The notes under the pieces are model-generated. The model saw only the letters and a list, made by a program, of their open reading frames with translations, was not told where the DNA came from and searched no databases. A stretch of DNA of 49,407 nt from Candidatus Danuiimicrobium aquiferis (GTDB lineage Bacteria > Omnitrophota > Omnitrophia > Omnitrophales > Danuiimicrobiaceae), in assembly GCA_001804285.1 (NCBI GenBank), contig MHFR01000044.1, forward strand, positions 7,285 through 56,691, written 5' to 3'. Positions 19,401 through 31,400 of this stretch are shown piece after piece; position 1 is the stretch's first letter; each line of letters opens with the position of its first letter. The position numbers and the translations under genes are program-made.

Positions 19401-22400
19401 ATTCTGTGGTGCTTCGTTATAACAAGGATGGTGAGCTTGAAGTACTTGTCATTGACCGGACGGATGGCGGCGGAGTAGCACTTCCGGGCGGGTTTATTAA
19501 ATGGGGTGAAGAAAAGAAAGTTGGCGTAACGGCAACACGCGAACTTCGCGAAGAAGCTCTGGATGAAAGAAGTCCTGATATTGATATGACGGAGGGTGTT
19601 GTGGTTTATCAAGGCCCGACGGCGGATTGGCGCGATGCGGATGGAGGGTATATTATTACGCGTGCGCTGGCTCGGGTGCTTACTTATGAAGAGTCGCTTC
19701 ATTTGAAATTAAGAGCAAAAGATGATGCGAAACCGGGCTCTGCGCGTTTTGTCCGGGTGGATGACCCGGTAAACCATTTTTATGCCCGACATCAGGACAT
19801 TATCAATGCGGCTGTTGCGAAAGTAAAAAGCGGCCAGCTTCTTACCGCAGAGCAAAAGATTGTCAAAAAATATGAACCGCTTGATCTTTCCATGCCTCAG
19901 CTTGTGAAGGCCTACGAGGCGTTTCAGCGAGGCAAACATCAAACCCAGCAGGTTTTTGATTTAACCGCTCCCGAAGCACCGCATGGCGGAAATTATCTTG
20001 TTTTTGCGGGGCTCGAACAGACGCTGTCGGATGTGCATAACCGGCGTTTCACGCCCGAACATATTGCACGGTGGAGAGCCCTTGATTATTTTTCAGAAGA
20101 GTTTCTGCAATATTTACAAAATTTTACATTCGAAGGTGACATCGATGCGCTCCAGGAAGGCCGGATTGTTTCTCCCGGGATTCCTCTTATGCGGATCCGG
20201 GCGTCTGAAGTAGAACTCGCGCTTCTTGAAGACATTATCAAAAACCGAATCAGTTTTGCCACGAACATTGCCACCAAGACGGCCCGCATTGTACAAGCGG
20301 CAAACGGTGATTTTGTAACGGAAGAGGCCGTAGGATTGCTGCAAAAATTATATCGGTTTACCCGCGATCAGATCAAGAAAGCCCGCGGTGTTCTTGAATT
20401 TGGCCAGCGTCGTGCTGAAGGGAAAGCGGCGACACTTGCGGCATTGGCCGCAGTGATCGGCGGTGCGGTTGCGACTTCGAATGTGAAGGCAGCGAAGCAG
20501 CATTTTCTCGAACTGAGCGGCACGATGATGCATTTTCTCGTTCAATTATTCGGACCGGAGCGCGAAGCGGATGCGTTCCGGGCGTACGCGGAAATTTTTC
20601 CGGATTCGTCCGTTTTCCTGATTGATACCTTTGATACGTTGCGGGGTGCGCAAAATGCGATTATCGTTGCGAAAGAAATGGAAGCGGCCGGACACAAATT
20701 AGTCGGTGTTCGTCTTGACAGCGGAGACCTGGTCGTTCTTTCCCAGCAAGTCCGGAAAATGTTAGATGAGGCCGGACTCCATTACGTCAAAATCGTTGCA
20801 TCCGATGATTTAGACGAAGCAAAAATTACAGATTTGATTTCGAAGGGTGCACAAATCGATGTGTTCGGTGTCGGAACCAATTTAGTGACCGGCGGCAAGC
20901 AAGCATCCCTGAAACTCGATTTTGTGAAGTCCGATGAAAAACGCTATTGGCGCGCGCGGTATCGCGGGAAGACGACGACTTATATTCGCACCGGAAAGGG
21001 CGAAATGGTTCACGCCAAATATAGCGAGGAAATCGAAGAGCTTTTGATGCCGTATTGGCGCAAGGGCCAGCGGACATTCGGAGTCGAAAAACCCTGGAAA
21101 GCGCATGAACGGGCTGTCGCGGAAATGAACCAGTTGAGCCCGAAACACAAGCAATTGGATAACACGGAACCGATTCCGGTGGAAGACCGTCACAATCCGC
21201 TTTCTATTAATCCGGAGACCGATGCAGTGCTCGTGATCGATGCGCAAAAAGCATTCATGGCGCGCGGCGGACTTCCCGTGAATCAAGGGGATCAAATTAT
21301 GCCGAATGTCCGGAAAATTCTGGATCTTTTCCCGAAAGAAAAACGGTTTGCTTCGATTGACCGGCATCCCAAAGGACACTTTTCGTTTGCGAGTTCCTTT
21401 AACCATATTCCGCCGTTTACCTATTTGACCTATGACATGGTGAAAGATTGGGCGGAAGACGAACATCATTTGGCCGATCACGCTTTGTTTACACTCGCGG
21501 AACTCAAAGAAGAACTTCAAAAAATTCCGGGACAAATGTTGTGGACGGATCATGCCGTCGAAGGGTCAAAGGAAGACCGTTTACATCCCGGAATGCTCGA
21601 GAAAGAGTTTGAGTACACCGTGATTAAGGGAATGGATCCGAAAACGGATTCATACAGCGCGTTTTTTGATAATGCCGGCCGGCCGACAGGACTTGCGGAG
21701 GAACTTAAAAAACGCGGAATCAAACGCTTGTTCGTCGTCGGACTTGCGGGTGATTATTGCGTCGGATGGTCCGCGGAAGGCGGCGTAAAAGAAGGATTCG
21801 AAGTTGCATTTATCGAAGATGCGACCCGCAACGTCGGGTTTCCGCCGGACAGCGTTTCTAAAATGAAAGCGTCGTTTGCGGAAAAAGGCATTCAAGTCGT
21901 TGAGAAAACAAAAGATTTTGTCGCGGCCAATCAAAATGTCGGTGTATTTCCGGCAACACGGCTTAAAACACCGATTGCGCATCCGGCTTTCCCCGAGGAA
22001 GACGAAAATACCGGCCTTGAAGAAGATATGTATCACCTGACGGTCGCGCAGCTCTTTTTCTCGAAAAAAATCCATGAGAAACAATCCGTCGCAAATTATT
22101 TCTTCCGGAAACCACCTTATGGCGAAGATAAGATTGTTGTGTCGGGTGTTAAATTCTTCCTTGAGGAACTCAAAAAGTTCAGATTTACCGATGATGATAT
22201 TGAATATTTGAGAAGCCAAAATAAATTCAGCGAGGAATTTCTGGAATATCTCAGGGACTTTCAATTCAAAGGTGATATTGACGGCCTTCCGGACGGCAGT
22301 GTCGCATTTGCGAACGAGCCGATTCTGACGGTCCGCGGATCTGCGCTCGAAATTTTGATCATCGAAACACTCATTTTGAAAAAGGTCAATTTCAACAGTT

Positions 22401-25400
22401 TGATTGCTACCTGGGCCAATCACAAACGGCAGAAACACGGCGAAAATGTGCGTTTGATTTCAGACCAGTTGGCCGGCGCGCAAGGGATTGCTCATTCAGA
22501 AGCGGTTTACTCGGCGTTTGTCGGAGGGATTAGCGCGACAACAGATATCGATGCGCATTTAAATCATAACGTTCCGCTTGCGTGGCCGGGCGAAGAAGGC
22601 GTCTGGCTCGGCGCGGACTTGATTACCGGCGGGCCGCAGGCAGCACTTGGCGGAGTCTATAAATTGGTTCGATTTGACGGAGAGGATCGCCTTAAAGTGA
22701 GTGGGACCAAGGGGAAAACGACTTTCCCGGGCGATCAGGCATCTTGGGCGGTGATTGATGAATCGAATCGTGTTGTTCGCAGAGTTATTGCGCAGGAAGA
22801 CGAACAGCTTGATTTGAAACCAAACGAGACTGCGATTTATTTAAAACAGCCGTTGGTCCGTCAAGGAAACGATGTGTATGGAATCGAATCGACTCGAAGA
22901 ATCCAACTTCCGCCGGCAAAATTAGCCGAAGTGCAGGGCCCCGGAACTGTTCAGGACGAAGGAACGCCCAAGATTCCGGATGCTTGGGAAACGCGCGCTT
23001 ACCGGGATCAGCAAGTCCGGGATTATGCGGACGTTCACGGCGCAGAAGTTTCTCCAGGATTAAAAGCGCGGCAAGAGGAATTAATTGCACGTGCTATCGG
23101 CGGCTCTGCGGCAGAGCTGCGTTCGGAAGTGCGCGAAGTTCCTATCCCTTATCAACAGGCTTATCAGGAAGTGATTGACCGGCTTGAAATTCATCCGGGT
23201 GTTTTGCTTCCGCATGACCGTGACTGGGAAACAACCAGAAATTGGTTGACGGCCAAGAAAAGATTGATCGAAGAAGATATGGAGAAAATTCGGAAAAGAA
23301 AAGTTGGGGATGACGAGGCACGTACACGGCTTCGGGCGATTGAAACATTTATTCCTTATGAAATTGCGTTGATGGAAGTCGAAGGCCGTCTGGACGAGCA
23401 TAAAATCCAGCATCAGCTCAATGCGGATGAATTTGCGTGGATTAGAGTTAAGAGACGCTTGTTAAATGAATTTCGCGGGGTCGTCCTCTGGTTGTTATTT
23501 AAGCAACCATTTTCTCCTGTGCTGGTAGCGAACGTCCTGGAATTGCTTGAGTGGCAGGTGCGCGCTTTGGCGGAAAAACAATTTTTGCAGCAGCGAACAT
23601 TGCCGGAGGAACAAGCATTTGTGATGGGGCATATGAAAGAAACGGTGAAAGACCTTCTTTCTCAGTCCGACGAATTTAAAGATATTATATTTTTAACAGA
23701 TCAAAATAGATTCAAAGAAGCTCTCTTCGTATTGCGGGAAATTTTGAAAGCAACGCCGCGCGAAAGCGATATTTATCCGAAGTTATTTGTAGCGGATAGC
23801 TATCTCGGTAATTTAAGTAAAATGATGATTCCTCAAGCGACGAAGGATTCGTGGAAGGCCGAGCGAAAAGCGTTAAGGAAATTATGGAAGTCGTTTTCAG
23901 CGAGATCCGAAGCGCGCAACATTGAGGATAATTTAAAACGTTTATCAATAGGAAGCGCACGAGTGTCCTCGCAGTCGCGGCGCGGGCCAAGCGATGCCGC
24001 TGCGAGGGCAGCCGAAGGCAGTACTTTAGAACTTCCGCAGGGAAGTTCTAAACGTGCCGAAGTGCGCGGGAAAGACAGTTCCGAGTTTAAAGTTCCGAGT
24101 TTAAAGTTGAACGGAAAAAGTAAACTTCAAACTTTGAACTCGAAACTCGAAACTGCCGCCGAAGGCGGGCGTGCCGAAGTTCGCGCGGAATCTGATCCGC
24201 AAATTGAGCGTCTGAATGTGTTGGTTGCAGAGATAAGAAAAAGTAGTTCTTGGTTGAATGTGGGAGGTGCAGGTACAAGTCGCCTGCTTGATGAAAAGTG
24301 TGCCGTAGCGCAAGTGGGAAGCCATTTTGCTGAGTGGGGGAATGTTATTCGAGGACTTGATTCGGCTGAGACATTCATTCTTGATAATGCTCCCTTGGGA
24401 GATATGAACGCCGAGCGAATAATGAGTCAAATTCTGGAAGCGAAAAATATTGTCAGATCGCTGATGCAGGGGACAGCGCCCTCTTTCCCGTTAAAAAAGG
24501 GTGCTGTCCCCAGCAGTTCACCGAAACCCGCGGCAAATGCAGACAATCCGATTGCTGAAGCGACTAAATTAATTGAAGATGCGCATGTGATGAGTGAGCA
24601 ATTGGATATGATCATCGGTTATCGTGAGCATCTTGCGAATTTGTTTGAGAATCCGCCGTTTCAGCTGGAGAAGGGACGTTTGGAAATGGCGCACGACAGT
24701 GTTGCCGGTATCATTGGATTTTTGGATTGGTGGGGCGGCCAAGAGTTCCCATCGCAAAGCGATGACATCTTGAAAATTATTAGTGTTTTAGAGAAAGCAA
24801 AGACAGCAATTGAAGAAGCGCAAAAGGGAAGCGGACGAGCAGTCGGAGGCCTTCTTCCTGAAAGTGGAGTCCGAGGAGAAGAACCGGCGGGCGTCAGGGC
24901 CGGGGCTGCTTCCAGGGAAAGTCAACAGTCGGCAAAAGTGCCGACCGGCGTTTCAGAATCCGTGGAACAAGCCATCGGCTTTGCCAGAGGGGACGTACAG
25001 GATGCATTAGATGCCTTTCATAACCTGCCTTTCTCGTCTACTGTTTTGCAGGGATTTACAGGGCCGCTTTCACATGTTTTGTTGCGGATAGATGATGGCG
25101 AATACAAAGAAGCATCTAAGACCATTGGCAATATCGAGAAACAGCTTTCCACATGGCGAGATCAGATAGGGCCGAGAGGTCAAGATATTCATACTGCACC
25201 TATTTTCGACGCTTTTCTGAGTGCTCAAAATTGGTTGTCTTTTATTATCGACTCTCTCGCTCATGCTCAGCCGGCTAAAAGAGGGGACAGTCCCCTAAAG
25301 CAGGGACAGTCCCCTGTTTCTACTCAGCAAGCAGTTGCTGTTGATACGCAGAAAGAAATTGCGGAAATAGTGAAATTAATCAGAGGTATGGCGGACGAAT

Positions 25401-28400
25401 TGGGTCAATCTGGATTTAGTATTACACATACGTCAACTGCCATGGTGGCGCTGAGGAACGGTGATTACCCAAGGGCGTTAGAAGGAGTTAACGAGGCTAT
25501 TCGATTTGCTGGCGAAGATAAAATATTGGGAAGACATTTTCCTGCAGTTGCCCGATCTATTCGTGAACAATTAATTGCAGTAAAAACAAGAATAGAAAAA
25601 TTAATGGGAATAGAAACAGCTCTAACAGGGGACAGTCCCCTAAAGCAGGTAAAGCAGGGACAGTCCCCTGCTTCTACTAAACCGGCGGCGCCTAAGAAAA
25701 AAATTGTCCGCCAAATTCCCGGTCTTCCCAACTCAATTGAAGGCGTTCAAAATGCACTCGCGGCAAATGTAAAAGCCCGGGAAAAAACGACCGATGAGGA
25801 TGCACTCGCATATTTGGATGCGCATGATGTGAAATTGCGAGAACATTTGGTTGTGCTGGAAGCGGCTACTACGGTACCTGTTCCAAAAGTGCCGGGTTCT
25901 GCCTCAACTGGTATAGAACCCGGCACTTTTGGAACAGGTACCGAAAATTTGCGGACATTATATGAATCTCTCGTCAGCCTTCATACGCAATTCAAACAAG
26001 GAAAAGGGGAGGACGTGCTTCCGGATAAGAAGGATCGCGAACGGTTCAAAGCGCTGCATGAATATATTTGGGTCCTGCTTGAAAAGTTTCGGGCTGCTAT
26101 GCGGCCGGATCAAAAAACTCCTCCGACGCTTAAAACAATTTATCTCATGAATTTGGTTTTGAGTGGCATTGACGGTCTCATGAACGAATTTAGTTTTATA
26201 GCCCGATCAGCGGAAGGCGGTCATATTGACGAATATTATCGTGACTGGATCCGGAAATTTGAAAAGTCGCAGGTTTCAAATCCGAAAGATGCCGAGCGGG
26301 CGCATTTGATTGCGGAGCTCGTAACGGAAAATGATGGCCGCGCACTCGTTCAGCTGAAGAGCGCTCTCCTTCAGTTTTCAGACGGTTTCCGGGCTGAGAA
26401 AATGGAAATTTTACGTCTTCTCCGGCAATCGTTGGAGCCGATCATTGCCGATGCGCCAAAGTCGGGAAGCATGGAACCTTTGCAAAGTGCGATTACGCTG
26501 AATAGAGAAATTAGCGATGAACTTTTGAGTGCCGCCGCAAATCGGGAAGAGTCGGATGCCCTGGAGCGGAACTTGAAAGCAGATGAACAACGCGTTCTGC
26601 CGGAAGCGATTCTCTCGCTTCTTGAAATGCCTGATGCACGTTTGACAGCTCACGATTGGGCTGCGCTCGTGAATGCGCTTAAAGATTTAGAGCCGCTTGT
26701 AGCAACGGAAAGCAAAATTGTTCCGCGTCTCAAAAAATTAGCGGAAGGACTCGGGCCGCTTCCGGGATTTTGGAATTGGGTTTTGGGAATTCTTACCAAT
26801 ATTTTTGCATGGCGTTTTCTGCGTGCCATTGCGAATCAAAGCGGGTGGCTTTCCGGCAACCTTAGCGCGGTTCGTATCCAGCGCGACCTTCAAGGATACG
26901 TTGAAGCCGTGATTGGCGAAATGGAATCAAATCGCGTCGATCCAAATGATTTACGACATGGTTTGGCGGCGGCTTTTGCCGATGACAGGCGGCCGTATGA
27001 TGACCGGTTGGCGTTAGGCAGGGAATTGCTCGTCCGAGTGGATTCGATTGTCCAAAGTCAATTTGATGCGTTGAGGAAATATTTGGAAGGGACCGGCCCC
27101 AAGAAAGATGTTCAATTGTATGCGGTGGAAGTGATCGTTCGTTCTCAAGGGCAGCAATTGCTCCGTTTCAGGCCGAATGAAGAAGATATTCAGCGTCAAA
27201 TCGTGGAAATTCTGGGGAAATTGGTGCATGCAGTTGAAAAAGGTTTGGCCGTAAAAGCGGTACCTGTTCCAAAAGTGCCAGGTTCTATGCCCGTTAAACC
27301 AGAACCCGGCACTTTTGGAACAGGTACCGCGGATGTGGCAGAGCTTAAACGATTTGAAAAGAATTCCTTGGATACGTTGCGGGGGTATGTCGCGGATGCA
27401 GTGTTTCAATTGAGTCAATTTTCGACAGAGGATGCTACGCTTCGCGCAAGAGTCGCTCTCCTTGTTTTGAGCGGTATGGATAAGGCCGGAGCACAAAAAT
27501 TTGTGCTTGATTTGAATCAAAAGGGAACGATAGCCAGTCTTTTTGCCACATTGACAGGCCTGTTTCGGCAATTTGAAACCGGAACGCTCGAACGCACGAA
27601 GCTCGATCAATCTATTCAAATGTTGCAAAATTTGCGGTTCATGACAGATGAAAAAAACCGGAAGATTTATATGATAGGAACGACGGAAGAATTTCGCCAA
27701 TACGCAAAGCGCGTTGCGGGAGCCAATCAGTTCCATATTTCGGACAATCAAATTGGTGCCTTGCTTGAAGGGCGCGTTGGAGTCGATCAAGTCTCACTCG
27801 ATTCCAAGGATAAAGTGGTTTTGCGCAAAGACAAAGATTTGTTGGTGCTCACCTATTCGATTCCCGAGGGTCTCACAGATCAAGAAAGGGTCGCCGCCGA
27901 AACGAGCCGCTGGGACAAAGTTAAAGAATTGCATCAAGAAGTATCACGCCTCATGCCGGCGCCGTCGTTTGGGAGATCGGAAGTGCGCCTTAAAGATAGT
28001 TCCGAGTTTAAAGTTCCGAGTTTAAAGTTGAACGGAAAAGGTAAACTTCAAACTTTGGACTCGAAACGCGAAACTACCGCCGAAGGCGGGCGGTCCGAAG
28101 CGCGGATTGAAAGCAACGTTCAAGACGTAACGTTTTTGTCTTACGACCAGCTTGAAGAAGGGTCGCCCAGGATGAAATCATTCCTCGGACTTGTCGAGCA
28201 GGGACTTATATTTTTGGGATCCGAACCGGGGCTGGCTGTCCAACGGGAAATTGCCGATGAATGGGTGAATGTTTCCGGCGAGGAACGGAAAAACATTTTT
28301 GTTTTATTTGAGAATAATACGGCAATCGCTTTTCTTAGATTTGAAATTGGCCACCAAAACCCGCAGCAGGCCAACAGTCAGAAAATTTATGTCCGGAACG

Positions 28401-31400
28401 GATACCGCAGTAGAGGATTGGCATTGCAGCTGCATGAGAACACATTTAAAGTCCTTCAAAAGCGGGGGGTTAAAGTTTACTCTGTTGGAGTTTATCCGAA
28501 TTCGTTAGCTCAGAGGTTTCACCGGCGGTTGATTGGCAGGCAAAGTGGCTCTGAATCCGTTTTTGATATTGAACCACTTAACGTGCTTGCTGATGAATCC
28601 GTGCCGCTCGCGCGTTTTAAGGTTAATCTTGACAAATATCAATTCCGGTCTGAAGTTCGTGCGGAAGAAACGCTGACGCGGTATCAAAAGCAGGTGGGCG
28701 GAAGCCACAAAGGTGGAAAGTTGACGGAAACGTTTGACGCGGGGAAATCCATTGTGGTTGGAACGGCGGCCGGCCGGTTTGAAGTGTTGGTTCAGGGGGC
28801 TGAAGTCGTAATTCGCCAAACGGCAACATTTGATACTGCAACGAGAAAATGGAGTCCGGTTTCGAATGCGGCGGAAAAGAAAGGAAAATTTGGGACACAA
28901 ATAGAGATTTCGCCAAAACGCACAATTTCAATTGCACAAGCAGGCGAAGCCTATCAATTTACCGCAGAAGACCTCGGATCAAATTCGGGTATGGTGGTCG
29001 GTTGGTACAATACGCTTACCACAAAAGAAGAAGAACCGGTTCTCGTGGACGAAGCCGATGAATCAGGTTCGGGAATTGTCGGACTGTCGGAAGCTGATAT
29101 TGCAGAACTTGTAGAAGCGGAAGCATCCGGGGAAGCTTTGCCGGTGAAGGAATATAAATTGCCGGTAGCAAGTGTTCAGGTTGAAATTGAATTGGGCAAG
29201 GCAAAAGGGAAAAAACCTTCCGTCACGGATGTTTTTGTGCCCGGCCGTCGGTTCCATATACATTCCGGAGAGTTATTATTCAGTATTGATGTTGAAAACG
29301 ATCAACCTACCATTAATCTGGGCAGGCCGTTAGCCGGGAGTACTAACTGGATTGTCGAAGACAAGCGGTGGCCCATTCCGCTCGGAGAAGTTTTCGAAGT
29401 CGGAAGAAAACCGCAAGGCGAACATAATTTTCAAGTTGCGGATGTGGTGGCCCTTTCCCGCCGCGCATTTCAAATCAAAATTGTAAAAAAGAAAGATCAG
29501 TGGTGGATGGCGGTTACCGACCTGGGTTCACAGAGCGGAACCAAAGTTGAATGGTACAAGCCAACGGCAAGAGCCGAAGCACGCCTCAAAGATAGTTCCG
29601 AGTTTAAAGTTCCGAGTTTAAAGTTGAACGAGAAAGGTAAACTTCAAACTTTGAACTCGAAACTCGAAACTACCGCCGAAGGCGGACGTGCCGAAGCCCG
29701 CGCGACCGATATTCATTCGCAAACGATGGTTGTGAAGGGTGAGACGTTGGAATTAGAACTGATAGAGACGAATCTTTATTTTGACCATCAAGAGGACATT
29801 CTTCGCTTGTGGAAATTAATGAAGAGTGACGGAGAAATGACGCGGGAGAAAGTCGAACAGATGCTTGAGCAGGAAGGATTTTCCCCTGATTTAAGTTTTG
29901 CGGTTCTCGATTCAAAAGGAAAAATGATCGGGATTATTAACGTAAATCAGACCACCAGTCCGGAATATGCTTCCGGCCAAGCAATTTATATTTCGCGTTT
30001 TGCGGTTGATACGGAATATCAGGGAACGCCGGTTGCGTTTTGGCTGATGTATCACGCTTTAACCAAAGCGAAAATTTGGAAATTTGAGAAAGTACACTGG
30101 AAAACCGTGAGGGATGAAAATGTACAGGCGGTTCGCTTCTATGAGAAGACCGGTGCGAAAGTGGTCCGGCAGATTCCTCCGAGCGAAACAGCGCAAATTC
30201 CAAATATATGGCATCTTGAATTTGCGACAGATATAGCGCCCGCATTGGACAATTTGAATCAACTATTTCAAGAGAAACAAGGACGGGAATCCAGAGCCGA
30301 AGCTCGGGGGCAGGAAATGGGGCTTCCGGGAGGTACGATCAAAGGAGAAATGTTGCAGAGAGATTTGGATAAAATTGGAGCGGCCGTTTCGGCCATCTCA
30401 AATGGAGAAGCTGTTGCATTGGATTTATTTATAGACCATGTTTATGCAGGACCCGTTACAGTTGAATGGGATCCGATGACCGATTATATTCAGCCTCGAG
30501 AAGGTTTAGGCACTTTTATCGTGTTGTTATTAGAGCGACTTGAGAAATACGATCCGGCTGGCAATTACAAAGTTTCCGATTTCGATTCAGTTCGTCTCAC
30601 AAAACAGTTATATATTGAAACACCGCCGAAGAAGGAAGCACCAAAAGTCAAAGCATCCTATGATTGGCCGATCGGCGAAAATAAATTTGATGTTGTGTTT
30701 GCAGAAATGGCCAGAACCTGGGAAGAAGAAATTAAAGCCGCCATGCCGAGATCCCGCGAAGGCAATACACGCGCGCGGATTGCACCTGTTGAAAGCTGGG
30801 ATGTGAGTGCCCGCGAAATCCTGCGCACGGTCAGAGGATCGTCCGGAGAAACATACTTCGATGAGTTTGATACGTTGCGGTCGTTGGGAGACTACCATCA
30901 CAGCGTCTCGCTCGAGCAAGATGGAGACACGATTTCTTTGGAAGGCGACCGGGGAAATAAATGGACGATTTCTCCTTTTAGAATGGAGAGCTCGTATGAT
31001 CACGGTTACGGACTTTCCGGGACGAACGGTTCTGTGCCGTGGCGATACAGGAAGCCGGTTCAATTGATCCGCTTTTTGACGAATGAACGGAAATTCCAGA
31101 TTGTGTTATGGAAAGAGTCCTATGAAGATTGGGAAAAAAGCAAACACGAGATTCCCGAATTTGACGGAATTGAAATTGTAGCCGGCGATTCAGTGACGAC
31201 CCGGCCGTCTTTTGCGCGGGAAACAGAAATCAACAAAGTAGTTTCGGAGTTAGCCGAAAACTTAAACGCTTTCCGTCAGGCTTTCGATGAAATGTTGAAA
31301 GGTTTATCGACGGGGCATGTCGGAGTTTTCCTAAAACATCTCGTCCGGCTGCAGAATTTGAGAGATGCGGTCCATGACCATGGGATTGATAGCGAAGGGG

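Larger units (their letters stand above)
24185..27973 (+). other. Giant protein module 13 (res 5588-6850): long helical module interrupted by five palindromes
   Basis: About 1,260 residues, almost all helical. Blocks such as EIAEIVKLIRGMADELG and PIAEATKLIEDAHVMSEQL look like diverged repeats of one helical-bundle unit, separated by palindrome-coded, Gly/Pro/Lys-rich linkers. One hydrophobic stretch (FWNWVLGILTNIFAW) may be membrane-associated. No known family recognised. Confidence 0.5.

Noticed and set aside
21650-22438. 262-codon minus-strand frame
   Set aside because: Antisense to the nicotinamidase and second NAPRTase domains; composition is that of a reverse-strand shadow.
24840-24905. 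Further linker copies (GVRGEE, GVRAGA)
   Set aside because: They share only Arg/Glu richness with R-[SA]-E-[AV]-R and were not counted.
26750-26830. Definite membrane helix in module 13
   Set aside because: The stretch FWNWVLGILTNIFAWRF is hydrophobic but short and amphipathic; left as possible only.
27014-27790. 258-codon minus-strand frame
   Set aside because: Antisense to the helical module of the giant gene; no family resemblance or start signal.
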